A DNA stretch of 64,000 nucleotides from Burkholderia pyrrocinia (GTDB taxonomy: Bacteria > Pseudomonadota > Gammaproteobacteria > Burkholderiales > Burkholderiaceae): assembly GCF_022809715.1 (NCBI RefSeq), contig NZ_CP094460.1:1860001-1924000 (forward strand). Direction: 5' to 3'. The notes beneath the pieces are model-generated. The model searched no databases. It was not told the origin of the DNA and saw only the letters and a program-made list of their open reading frames with translations. Shown in pieces: positions 18,141 to 25,453 of this stretch. Numbering within the stretch: the first letter of the stretch is position 1; each line of letters starts with the position of its first letter. The position numbers and the translations under genes were made by a program.

Positions 18141-19061
18141 ATGACCCGCATCCGCAATCCCCTGAACATCGCACAGCTCCAGGCGTTCGTCTCCGCCGCG
18201 CATCTCAAGAGCCTGCGCGCCGCCGCGCGCGAACTCGGCGTCACGCAGCCCGCGATCACGCACACGATCCGCGAACTCGAAACGGCGCTCAACGCGGAAC
18301 TGCTCGCGCGCAGCGTGCGCGGCGTCGAGCTGACCGCCTGCGGCCATGCGCTGCTGCCGCGCGCCGAGCAGTTGCTCGGCGACATCCGCCGCACGGTCGA
18401 GGCCGTCGAGCAGGTGAAAGGCGAGATGTCGGGGCGCGTCGCGGTCGGCACGATGCCGTCGATCGCGCTGACGGCGCTGCCGCACGCGGTGACGGCGTTC
18501 CGCCGGTCGATGCCGAACGTCAGCCTGCATCTCGAGGAAGTGACGGTGCCCGACGCGCTCGCGCAGTTGCGCAACGGCACGCTCGATATCGCCGCGATGC
18601 ACCATGTGCCCGCGCTCGACCGCGATTTCACGCAATCGCCGCTGCTGTCGACCGAATTCACCGTCGTGATGCGCGAAGGCCACCCGCTCGCGCATGCGCG
18701 CCGATTAGAGGAACTGCTCGACGCCGAGTGGATCGTCACCGTCGGCGCCGAGCAGTTTCCGCACAGCGTGATGGTCGGGATGTTCGAGGCGCGCGGGCTG
18801 CCGCTGCCGAAACGCCTGCTGAGATCGCCGATGTCGTTCGCGGTGACGCTCGGGCTCGTCGCGCGCTCGGACGTGATCGGCTGCTTCACGCGCCCGCTCG
18901 CCGCGATGGTCGCGCCGCTCGGCATCCGCACGGCCGAACTCGACGAAAGCATGCCGCGCTTCGACCTGTCGATCATCGCGCGGCGCGACATGCTGCCCAC
19001 GCCCGCCGTTTCGCAATTCGTCACGTGCCTGCAGCGGGCGGTCAACGAAACGCTCGGCTGA
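18141..19061 (+). CDS. LysR-family transcriptional regulator
   Basis: 306 residues; HTH LQAFVSAAHLKSLRAAARELGVTQPAITHTIRELE, then an effector domain starting VAVGTMPSIALTALPHAV. The sequence resembles the TdcA/GbpR group of LysR regulators. It stands between a GlxA-type regulator and an orphan amino-acid binding protein, all on the same strand but with long gaps, so its target is not settled. Confidence 0.9.
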   Translation: MTRIRNPLNIAQLQAFVSAAHLKSLRAAARELGVTQPAITHTIRELETALNAELLARSVRGVELTACGHALLPRAEQLLGDIRRTVEAVEQVKGEMSGRVAVGTMPSIALTALPHAVTAFRRSMPNVSLHLEEVTVPDALAQLRNGTLDIAAMHHVPALDRDFTQSPLLSTEFTVVMREGHPLAHARRLEELLDAEWIVTVGAEQFPHSVMVGMFEARGLPLPKRLLRSPMSFAVTLGLVARSDVIGCFTRPLAAMVAPLGIRTAELDESMPRFDLSIIARRDMLPTPAVSQFVTCLQRAVNETLG

Positions 19062-19205
19062 ATCGTTCCTGTGTCTGAAACGGTCGCGCGCGTCCGCGCG
19101 CTGCCGCCGGGCCCGGTATCGGGGCTTGTCCTAGGCGCCCTGCCGGTATTTTGTCTTGATAATCTCCGCACGTCGCGCGCCCGCATCGGGCGGGCGAAAC
19201 GGACA

Positions 19206-19229
19206 GTCCGGCACGAAGCCGTGCCGGAC
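19206..19229 (+). promoter_or_regulatory. Hairpin in the leader of the binding-protein gene
   Basis: A perfect 10-bp stem (GTCCGGCACG / CGTGCCGGAC) with an AAGC loop, ending 58 bp before the GTG start. Position suggests an mRNA leader structure; no T-run. Confidence 0.4.
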
Positions 19230-19287
19230 CGAAGGCTTACGGCGCGGCACAACCGCGCACCCATCGAACAAAACGAGGAGTCACCGA

Positions 19288-20070
19288 GTGAAAAAGATTC
19301 TTGCGGCTGTGACCGTGGCCCTGCTTGCCGTATCGGCCGGCAGCGCGTACGCGAAGGACTGGACGACCGTGCGGTTCGGCGTCGACGCGAGCTACCCGCC
19401 TTTCGAATCGAAAGGCCCCGACGGCAAGGTGGTCGGCTTCGACGTCGACCTCGGCAACGAAATCTGCCGCCGCATGAACGCGAAGTGCGTGTGGATCGAA
19501 AACGACTTCGACGGGATGATCCCGGCACTGAAGGCGCGCAAGTTCGACGGCGTGCTGTCGTCGATGTCGATGACGCCGGCGCGTCAGGAACAGATCGGCT
19601 TCTCGTCGAAGCTGTTCAACACGCCGACGCGCCTCGTCGCGAAGAAGGGCGCCGGCCTGCTGCCGACGGCCGAATCGCTGAAGGGCAAGTCGATCGGCGT
19701 CGAACAGGGCACGATCCAGGAAACCTACGCAAAGACCTACTGGGCGGCGAAGGGCGTGAAGGTCGTCCCCTACCAGAACCAGGACCAGGTCTATGCCGAC
19801 CTGATCGCGGGCCGTCTGGACGGCGCGCTGCAGGACGCGGTGCAGGCCGAGATCGGCTTCCTGAAGACGCCGCGCGGCGCGGGCTTCGATTTCGCCGGCA
19901 AGGATATCGACGATCCGAAGACGCTCGGCAACGGCGCCGGCATCGGCCTGCGCAAGGAAGACACCGACCTGAAGGCAAAGATCGACAGCGCGATCGCCGG
20001 CATGCGCAAGGACGGCACGTACGACAAGATCGCGAAGAAGTACTTCGACTTCGACGTCTACGGCAAGTAA
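19288..20070 (+). CDS. Periplasmic basic amino-acid binding protein (ArgT/HisJ/ArtJ-like)
   Basis: 260 residues. It starts with GTG after ACGAGGAG, then a signal peptide (KKILAAVTVALLAVSAGSAYA). RFGVDASYPPFESKGPDGKVVGFDVDLGNEIC is the SBP_bac_3 signature, and MIPALKARKFDGVLSSMSMTPAR is the ligand-binding stretch common to lysine/arginine/ornithine binders. It would deliver ligand to an ABC importer, but no permease or ATPase gene is adjacent. A strong terminator follows. Confidence 0.92.
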   Translation: MKKILAAVTVALLAVSAGSAYAKDWTTVRFGVDASYPPFESKGPDGKVVGFDVDLGNEICRRMNAKCVWIENDFDGMIPALKARKFDGVLSSMSMTPARQEQIGFSSKLFNTPTRLVAKKGAGLLPTAESLKGKSIGVEQGTIQETYAKTYWAAKGVKVVPYQNQDQVYADLIAGRLDGALQDAVQAEIGFLKTPRGAGFDFAGKDIDDPKTLGNGAGIGLRKEDTDLKAKIDSAIAGMRKDGTYDKIAKKYFDFDVYGK

Positions 20071-20104
20071 TACGGCAAGCAAGCGAGCAATTCGCTTCGA
20101 CGCA

Positions 20105-20134
20105 AACGGGCTCCGCGAGGAGCCCGTTTTTTTT
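20105..20134 (+). terminator. Rho-independent terminator
   Basis: Stem AACGGGCTCC / GGAGCCCGTT, GCGA loop, followed by an eight-T run. Ends the binding-protein transcript. Confidence 0.93.
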
Positions 20135-20267
20135 CCGCACCAACCCCATGATTCTCAAGGAAAATCAGCGTGCTCCGGCACCGGTTTGATGGCGGCGACG
20201 CAGGCAACGTACAATCGATCTTCCACGCACACCGGATCATTCGCGGCTGCGCCGCACTCCCCTCATC

Positions 20268-21383
20268 ATGCAAACGCAGACCCATCCGCTGATTTCCCCC
20301 GCCGTCGGCACCGAACGCCAGATCACGAGCTTCCACTACGGCCCGCGCGGCGGCAAGAAGGTCTATATCCAGTCGTCGCTGCACGCGGACGAACTGCCCG
20401 GCATGCTGGTCGCCGCGCTGCTGCGCCGCAAGATCGCCGCGCTCGAGACGGCCGGCAAGCTGCGCGGCGAAGTCGTCATCGTGCCCGTGCCGAACCCGAT
20501 CGGCCTGTCCCAACACGTGTTCGGCGATCACCTCGGCCGCTTCGAGCTCGGCTCGATGCAGAACTTCAACCGCAATTTCTACGATCTCGCGGCGCTCGTG
20601 CTGCCGCGCGTCGAAAGCCGGCTCACGCACGACGCGCAGCGCAACCTCGTCGCCGTGCGCGCCGCGATGCGCGAAGCGCTCGACGAGCAGAAGCCGCGCA
20701 CCGAGCTCGACTCGCAGCGCCTCGCGCTGCAGAAACTGTCGTTCGACGCCGATATCGTGCTCGACCTGCACTGCGACAGCGATGCGGTGATGCACCTCTA
20801 TACGAATCCCGATCTGTGGCCGGACGTCGAGCCGCTGTCGCGCTACCTCGACGCGCAGGCGTCGCTGCTCGCGCTGAATTCGGTCGGCAACCCGTTCGAC
20901 GAGATCCACAGCTTCTGCTGGTCGGATCTGCGCAGCCGCTTCGGCGACCGCTTCCCGATCCCGAACGGCGCGATTTCCGTCACGGTGGAACTGCGCAGCG
21001 AACGCGACGTGTCGTACGAGTTCGCCGAAAAGGATTCTCAGGCGATCGTCGAATACCTGACCGAGCGCGGCATCGTCGACGGCACGCCGGCGCCGCTGCC
21101 GCCGCTCGCGCATCCGGCCACGCCGCTCGCGGGCACCGATCCGCTCGTCGCGCCGGTGTCCGGCGTGATCGTGTTCCGCACGCCGGTCGGCGCGATGATC
21201 GAGGCCGGCCAGGAAGTGGCCGATATCGTCGATCCGCTGACCGATCGCGTCGTCACGCTGAAGAGCAGCGTGTCGGGCGTGCTGTATGCGCGCCAGATCG
21301 TGCGCTTCGCGACGGCCGGCATGGAAGTCGCGCGGATTGCCGGCGCGACCGCGATCCGCACGGGTTCGCTGCTGTCGGCCTGA
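20268..21383 (+). CDS. Succinylglutamate desuccinylase/aspartoacylase-family zinc hydrolase
   Basis: 371 residues. M14-type zinc motif HADELPG at 39-45 (His39, Glu42), RNFYD, and DLHCD with the third ligand. The C-terminal barrel-sandwich domain (LVAPVSGVIVFRTPVGAMIEAGQEVADIVDP) resembles lipoyl/biotinyl domains of the bacterial subgroup. It should hydrolyse an N-acyl amino acid or similar amide. Position after a basic amino-acid binding protein fits arginine/ornithine derivative breakdown, but a terminator separates them. Confidence 0.88.
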   Translation: MQTQTHPLISPAVGTERQITSFHYGPRGGKKVYIQSSLHADELPGMLVAALLRRKIAALETAGKLRGEVVIVPVPNPIGLSQHVFGDHLGRFELGSMQNFNRNFYDLAALVLPRVESRLTHDAQRNLVAVRAAMREALDEQKPRTELDSQRLALQKLSFDADIVLDLHCDSDAVMHLYTNPDLWPDVEPLSRYLDAQASLLALNSVGNPFDEIHSFCWSDLRSRFGDRFPIPNGAISVTVELRSERDVSYEFAEKDSQAIVEYLTERGIVDGTPAPLPPLAHPATPLAGTDPLVAPVSGVIVFRTPVGAMIEAGQEVADIVDPLTDRVVTLKSSVSGVLYARQIVRFATAGMEVARIAGATAIRTGSLLSA

Positions 21384-21442
21384 GCGCTCGGCCTGCGCGC
21401 CCGGTAACGGCGCGCATCGACGCGTTCCAACACGCACCAATG

Positions 21443-21468
21443 AAATCGCCCGCTTGCGCGGGCGATTT
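21443..21468. terminator. Bidirectional stem-loop between convergent genes
   Basis: Perfect 11-bp stem AAATCGCCCGC / GCGGGCGATTT with a TTGC loop, placed between the desuccinylase-like gene and the convergent metQ-like gene. Short T-runs on both strands. Confidence 0.75.
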
Positions 21469-21518
21469 GCTTTCCGACAGGCCCGGCGATCCGGCCGGGC
21501 GGCGGCACGCGTGAACGT

Positions 21519-22325
21519 TCAGAATGCCGGCACAATCGCGCCGCCGAACTTCTGGTCGATGAACTTGCGCACGTCGTCCGATTCATAGGCCGCGACGAGC
21601 TTCTTCACCCACGGCTTGTCCTTGTCCTGCGCGCGCACCGCGATCAGGTTCGCATACGGCCCGCGCAGATCCTCGATCGCGATCGCATCCTTCACCGGCG
21701 TGAGCCCCGCCTTCACCGCGTAGTCGGTGTTGATCGACGCAGCATCGACATCGGGCAGCGCGCGCGGCAACTGCGCGGCATCGAGTTCGACGATTTTGAT
21801 CTTCTTCGGATTCTCGGCCACGTCGAGCGGCGTCGCGTTCACGCCGTTCGTGCCGGCGCCCGGCTTCAGCTTGATCACCCCGTATTTCTGCAGCAGCAGC
21901 AGCGCGCGGTTGCCGTTCGACGGATCGTTCTGGATCCCGACCTTCGCGCCCACCGGCAAGTCCTTCAGCGACTTGATCTTCTTCGAATAGAAGCCCATCG
22001 GCGCCGTATAGGTGAGCCCGACGTTGACGATCCGGTAGCCGCGCTGCTTGATCTGGCTGTCGAGGAACGGCTGGTGCTGGAAGCCGTTCGCGTCGAGGTC
22101 GCCCGAATCGAGCGCCGCGTTCGGCTGCACGTAATCGTTGAATTCGATGACCTTGATCGCAAGCCCTTCGCGCGCGGCCACTTTCGTCACTTCGGTCCAG
22201 ATCTGCGCGTCGGGGCCGCTCATCGTGCCGATCTTCAGCGTTTGCGGGTCGGCGTGCGCGCCGGGCGCCGCGAATGCCAGCGCCGCGGCGAGTGCGCCGA
22301 GGCCGGTCAGGATCGAACGTCGCAT
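21519..22325 (-). CDS. MetQ/NlpA-family methionine-type binding protein
   Basis: 268 residues with a signal peptide ending AHADP; no lipobox cysteine, so it is probably soluble in the periplasm. KIGTMSGPDAQIWTEVTKVAAREGL and FQHQPFLD match the NlpA lipoprotein fold that binds D/L-methionine or related compounds. No metN/metI genes flank it, so it must work with a transporter encoded elsewhere. Start at ATG 22325 after GAGGACACC. Confidence 0.92.
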   Translation of the reverse strand: MRRSILTGLGALAAALAFAAPGAHADPQTLKIGTMSGPDAQIWTEVTKVAAREGLAIKVIEFNDYVQPNAALDSGDLDANGFQHQPFLDSQIKQRGYRIVNVGLTYTAPMGFYSKKIKSLKDLPVGAKVGIQNDPSNGNRALLLLQKYGVIKLKPGAGTNGVNATPLDVAENPKKIKIVELDAAQLPRALPDVDAASINTDYAVKAGLTPVKDAIAIEDLRGPYANLIAVRAQDKDKPWVKKLVAAYESDDVRKFIDQKFGGAIVPAF

Positions 22326-22632
22326 GGTGTCCTCTTGTCCCGTGTCGTTGTTGAAGCTCGGATCGTGGCACGGGGCCCGAACACCGCCAACCAAGCTTAT
22401 TTCATGTGCATATTCCCGATCCGGATCGAATCTCAGCCGAAATCGGTATAACTCCCCGCTATACAACCGGGCAGAATCCAATGTCGCATCGGCGCCACAC
22501 ATTCTTCATATGACAGTCGCTGTCATATTCATTACGTGGCCCGCCGATAAAGTTGCCGCCGGTCCGTGAAAGCGCCCACAGAGAGCGCCGGAACCGCAAC
22601 TGGACACGCCATTTATTCGCTCGGAGAATCCT
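22326..22632. other. Divergent promoter region of metQ-like and porin genes
   Basis: 307 bp without a gene. It contains GTATAACTCCCCGCTATAC near 22447 (a short inverted repeat) and AT-rich segments near 22395-22410 and 22505-22540 that could carry the divergent promoters. No known operator recognised. Confidence 0.4.
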
Positions 22633-23793
22633 TTGAACAAGAAACTGTTGACCATCGCCGCCCTCGCAGCAACGGCCGGCACGGCACACGCGCAAAGCAG
22701 CGTGACCCTGTACGGCGTCATCGATGCCGGTATCAGCTACGTGAACCACAGCAAGACCGCCAACGGCGGCTCGGGCAAGCTGTTCAAGTACGACGACGGC
22801 GTTGCCCAGGGCAGCCGTTGGGGCCTGCGCGGCACCGAAGACCTCGGTGGCGGCCTGAAGGCGATCTTCGTGCTCGAAAACGGCTTCAACAGCGGCAACG
22901 GCACGATCGGCCAGGGCGGCGCGATCTTCGGTCGCCAGGCTTACGTCGGCCTGAGCCAGTCGCAATACGGCACGGTCACGTTCGGCCGCCAGTACTCGTT
23001 CTCGACCGACGTGCTCGGCTCGAACTACTCGACGGGCGGCAACACGGTCGCGGGTAACTACGCGTACCACGTGAACGACGTCGACCAGCTCACGTCCAGC
23101 CGCATCAACAACTCGGTGAAGTTCCAGAGCGCGAACTACGCCGGCTTCACGTTCGGCGCGTTGTACGGCTTCTCGAACTCGACCGACTTCGCCGGCGCAC
23201 CGGCCACGACGTCGGGCACGACGACGACGGCAGGCTCGTCGCGCGCATACAGCTTCGGCCTGAACTACGCGAACGGCCCGTTCGCCCTCGGCGCCGCATA
23301 CACGGACATCCGCTTCCCGAGCCAGTCGACGCCGGCGTTCTCGACGACGATCGCGAACATCAGCACGGGCAACATCCGCGACCTGCGCACGTATGGCGTC
23401 GGCGGCCGCTACATCTTCGGCCCGGCGACCGCATGGCTGCTGTGGACGCGCACGCAGTTCACCCCGCTCGCGAGCGGCGCATCGGGCACGTTCTACAACG
23501 CATACGAAGCAGGCCTGAAGTACGCGATCACGCCGGCCCTGTCGGCAGCAGCCGGCTACACGTACACGAACGCAACGCAAAGCGGCAGCTCGGCGCACTG
23601 GAACCAGGGCAACCTGGCGCTCGACTACGCGCTCAGCAAGCGTACGGACGTGTACGGCCTCGTCGTCTACCAGAAGGCGTCGGGCAACAACGTGCAGGCG
23701 CAGATCGGTTCGAGCACGAGCTACTTCAACACGTCGGGCAACGGCTCGTCGAACCAGCTCGCCGCTCGCGTCGGCATCCGTCACAAGTTCTAA
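22633..23793 (+). CDS. Outer-membrane general porin (Burkholderia OpcP/OmpC type)
   Basis: 386 residues starting with TTG (ribosome site GGAGAATCC) because the signal peptide MNKKLLTIAALAATAGTAHA begins exactly there. The mature start QSSVTLYGVIDAGISYV, the loop-3 FGRQYSFSTDV segment and the C-terminal RVGIRHKF ending in phenylalanine are diagnostic of trimeric 16-strand porins of Burkholderia. It forms a diffusion pore for small hydrophilic solutes and antibiotics. The terminator follows at once. Confidence 0.96.
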   Translation: MNKKLLTIAALAATAGTAHAQSSVTLYGVIDAGISYVNHSKTANGGSGKLFKYDDGVAQGSRWGLRGTEDLGGGLKAIFVLENGFNSGNGTIGQGGAIFGRQAYVGLSQSQYGTVTFGRQYSFSTDVLGSNYSTGGNTVAGNYAYHVNDVDQLTSSRINNSVKFQSANYAGFTFGALYGFSNSTDFAGAPATTSGTTTTAGSSRAYSFGLNYANGPFALGAAYTDIRFPSQSTPAFSTTIANISTGNIRDLRTYGVGGRYIFGPATAWLLWTRTQFTPLASGASGTFYNAYEAGLKYAITPALSAAAGYTYTNATQSGSSAHWNQGNLALDYALSKRTDVYGLVVYQKASGNNVQAQIGSSTSYFNTSGNGSSNQLAARVGIRHKF

Positions 23794-23828
23794 AGCATCC
23801 GCTTAACTCGCGGATCACGACGGCAAGA

Positions 23829-23858
23829 AGCGCCCCGCTCCACGCGGGGCGCTTTTTT
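23829..23858 (+). terminator. Rho-independent terminator of the porin gene
   Basis: 10-bp stem AGCGCCCCGC / GCGGGGCGCT with a TCCAC loop, followed by a six-T run. Confidence 0.93.
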
Positions 23859-23861
23859 ATC

Positions 23862-23946
23862 TGCTTTTAAGTTTCGCTTAATTCTGGGCTGAGAGGATGC
23901 TCTCACCCCCCCTGTTGGCCGCCTGAGCATCGGCGGCTTTTTTTTT
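23862..23946 (+). ncRNA. Candidate small RNA with its own terminator
   Basis: About 85 nt lying between the porin terminator and the next gene, with no ORF. It has a hairpin GAGAG-GATG-CTCTC (23891-23904), an unpaired C-rich stretch (ACCCCCCCTG, 23905-23914) and a strong terminator GCCGCC-N8-GGCGGC followed by nine T (23918-23946). A terminator needs an RNA to end, and the porin already has one just upstream. The 5' end and promoter were not identified; read-through from the porin is the alternative. Confidence 0.45.
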
Positions 23947-23996
23947 AAATGCCGACGGCGCCGCCATCGATTGCCAACAAGACAGGATCGGAGGCC

Positions 23997-24260
23997 ATGA
24001 TGATCGAAGATACCGTTTTCAGCCATCTGCACGCGATTCTGACGTGCCAACACTCGCTGCCGGTCCAGAGTTGCCGCGTATCGGTAGAAATGCAGCGCCC
24101 ATGGGGCCGCCCGTACCGGCTCGTCGAATGGACGATGCATCTCGACGCGCCCGCGCGGCGCCAGATCGTGCCGGCCGAATCGACCGACGAAGAGATCGCC
24201 GAGGTCGTCGCGTCGCACGTGCCGGGCCGGCTTTACGGCGACGGCCGCCTGCAGTTCTGA
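23997..24260 (+). CDS. Small hypothetical protein
   Basis: 87 residues. ATG 23997 is preceded by CGGAGG at good distance; an in-frame ATG 48 bp upstream overlaps the T-run of the preceding terminator. Soluble, mixed composition (HLHAILTCQHSLPVQSCRVSVEMQ..., DEEIAEVVASHVPGRLYGDG). I do not recognise a family. Codon use looks native. Confidence 0.6.
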   Translation: MMIEDTVFSHLHAILTCQHSLPVQSCRVSVEMQRPWGRPYRLVEWTMHLDAPARRQIVPAESTDEEIAEVVASHVPGRLYGDGRLQF

Positions 24261-24384
24261 ACGGCTCCCTGTTCCACCCGCTTCCCGAGTTTCGGCCGCC
24301 CCGCACGCATCGTGCGGCAGTCGGTCTCGTTTGACGCGGCAACGAAACCTGCTACGCTGCGCGTTTTCGTCCACGCAACACACG

Positions 24385-24768
24385 ATGGAAAACGCATTCA
24401 ACGAACGCGGCGTCATGATCACGCGCAACGGCCTGTCGGCCGCCGGGCAGGTATTCGCGCTGCGTGACATCCGCCACGTCGACGTCGTCAAGATTCCGAA
24501 AAACCGCGTCGTTCCGTCGCTGATCTCGCTGATCGGCGCGGCCGCCGCCATCGCGGGCGGCATCGGCGCATCGAGCGCCGCGCTCGTCGTCGGCGTGATG
24601 CTCGCCGTCGTCGGTTATCTCGCATGGGCCACGCAGGACATCACGTATCGCCTGATGGTCGAGATGCCCGACGGCAAGCGCGAAGCGCTGTCGAGCGTCG
24701 ACGCCGAGTTCGTCGAACGCGTCGCGCAGGTCGTGCGCGACGCGCAGGCCGCGACGGCTGCCGGCTGA
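24385..24768 (+). CDS. DUF6232-like membrane-associated protein
   Basis: 127 residues. The N-terminal PH-like stretch (NERGVMITRNGLSAAGQVFALRDIRHVDVVKIP) is followed by two hydrophobic helices (LIGAAAAIAGGIGA; ALVVGVMLAVVGYLAWA) and a charged C-terminal part. This layout matches the DUF6232 family of small bacterial membrane proteins of unknown function. Start at ATG 24385. Confidence 0.65.
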   Translation: MENAFNERGVMITRNGLSAAGQVFALRDIRHVDVVKIPKNRVVPSLISLIGAAAAIAGGIGASSAALVVGVMLAVVGYLAWATQDITYRLMVEMPDGKREALSSVDAEFVERVAQVVRDAQAATAAG

Positions 24769-24978
24769 TTCCGTTCGCATCGCTGCACGCTCCGGTTCGC
24801 GGTCCGCGGATACGCGCGGCACGTTTCGGCTCGCGCGGCGCATCGCAGCGTCGGTCCGAGTCGTCTTCATCGAATCGGCTTTCCGCGTCATCACCGTGAG
24901 CTCCGCGCCTGCGCTGCGTACGCCGACCGCCTAGTATGGAAAGAGCGGCCCGCCGCCGCATCGTCCGAGGAGGTCGGC

Positions 24979-25206
24979 ATGAACGTCCAATTGCTGTCCG
25001 GCATGCTTCGCGCGCAGGAACTGCTGCTCGTGTCGATGATCCGTGCGCTTCCCCTTGACGAACGCCGCGCGCTCGTCGACCTCTACACCGAACAGATCGC
25101 GTTCGCCGAACAGGCGGGCCTCGAAAGCCACAGCGATCGCGCAACGCACGATGCGTTCATCGCGCATGCGCGCAACCTGCTGATCCGCATCGAAGCGCTG
25201 GCCTAG
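24979..25206 (+). CDS. Small hypothetical helical protein
   Basis: 75 residues with a strong GAGGAGG ribosome site. Helical and charged (LRAQELLLVSMIRALPLDERRALVDLYTEQIAFAEQ). The family is not recognised. It lies just upstream of the Fur box of the heme operon but on the far side of its promoter, so a role in heme uptake is not implied. Confidence 0.6.
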   Translation: MNVQLLSGMLRAQELLLVSMIRALPLDERRALVDLYTEQIAFAEQAGLESHSDRATHDAFIAHARNLLIRIEALA

Positions 25207-25307
25207 CGCTCGCTCGCCTGCGCGTTTCTCCCGAATTTCCCGCCGCGGCTGGCTCGAGCCGCGCAGGCAAGCGCTCGCCCGCACGGGCCGCTTTCCTTTC
25301 TTGTATT

Positions 25308-25326
25308 GATAATGATTCTCATTTAC
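25308..25326 (+). promoter_or_regulatory. Fur box of the heme-uptake operon
   Basis: GATAATGATTCTCATTTAC matches the 19-bp Fur consensus at most positions, including the GATAATGAT half. It lies about 130 bp upstream of the receptor gene, predicting iron-repressed expression. Confidence 0.88.
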
Positions 25327-25453
25327 ACTGGTAAAGTTATCAGTTTCTTCTTTCAATTCGCCGTTCGCCGCATCCCGCGCGCGAACGGGCCAGCCAGGTG
25401 AACGCGTCACCCAGCCAGCCTTCGGGCTTGTTTTCGTCAATGGGAGACCACCT

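Noticed and set aside
16976..19528. 850-codon open frame on the minus strand
   Set aside because: It is antisense to two clearly recognised regulators and the binding-protein gene; its translation is low-complexity Arg/Ser-rich, as expected from GC-rich shadow frames.
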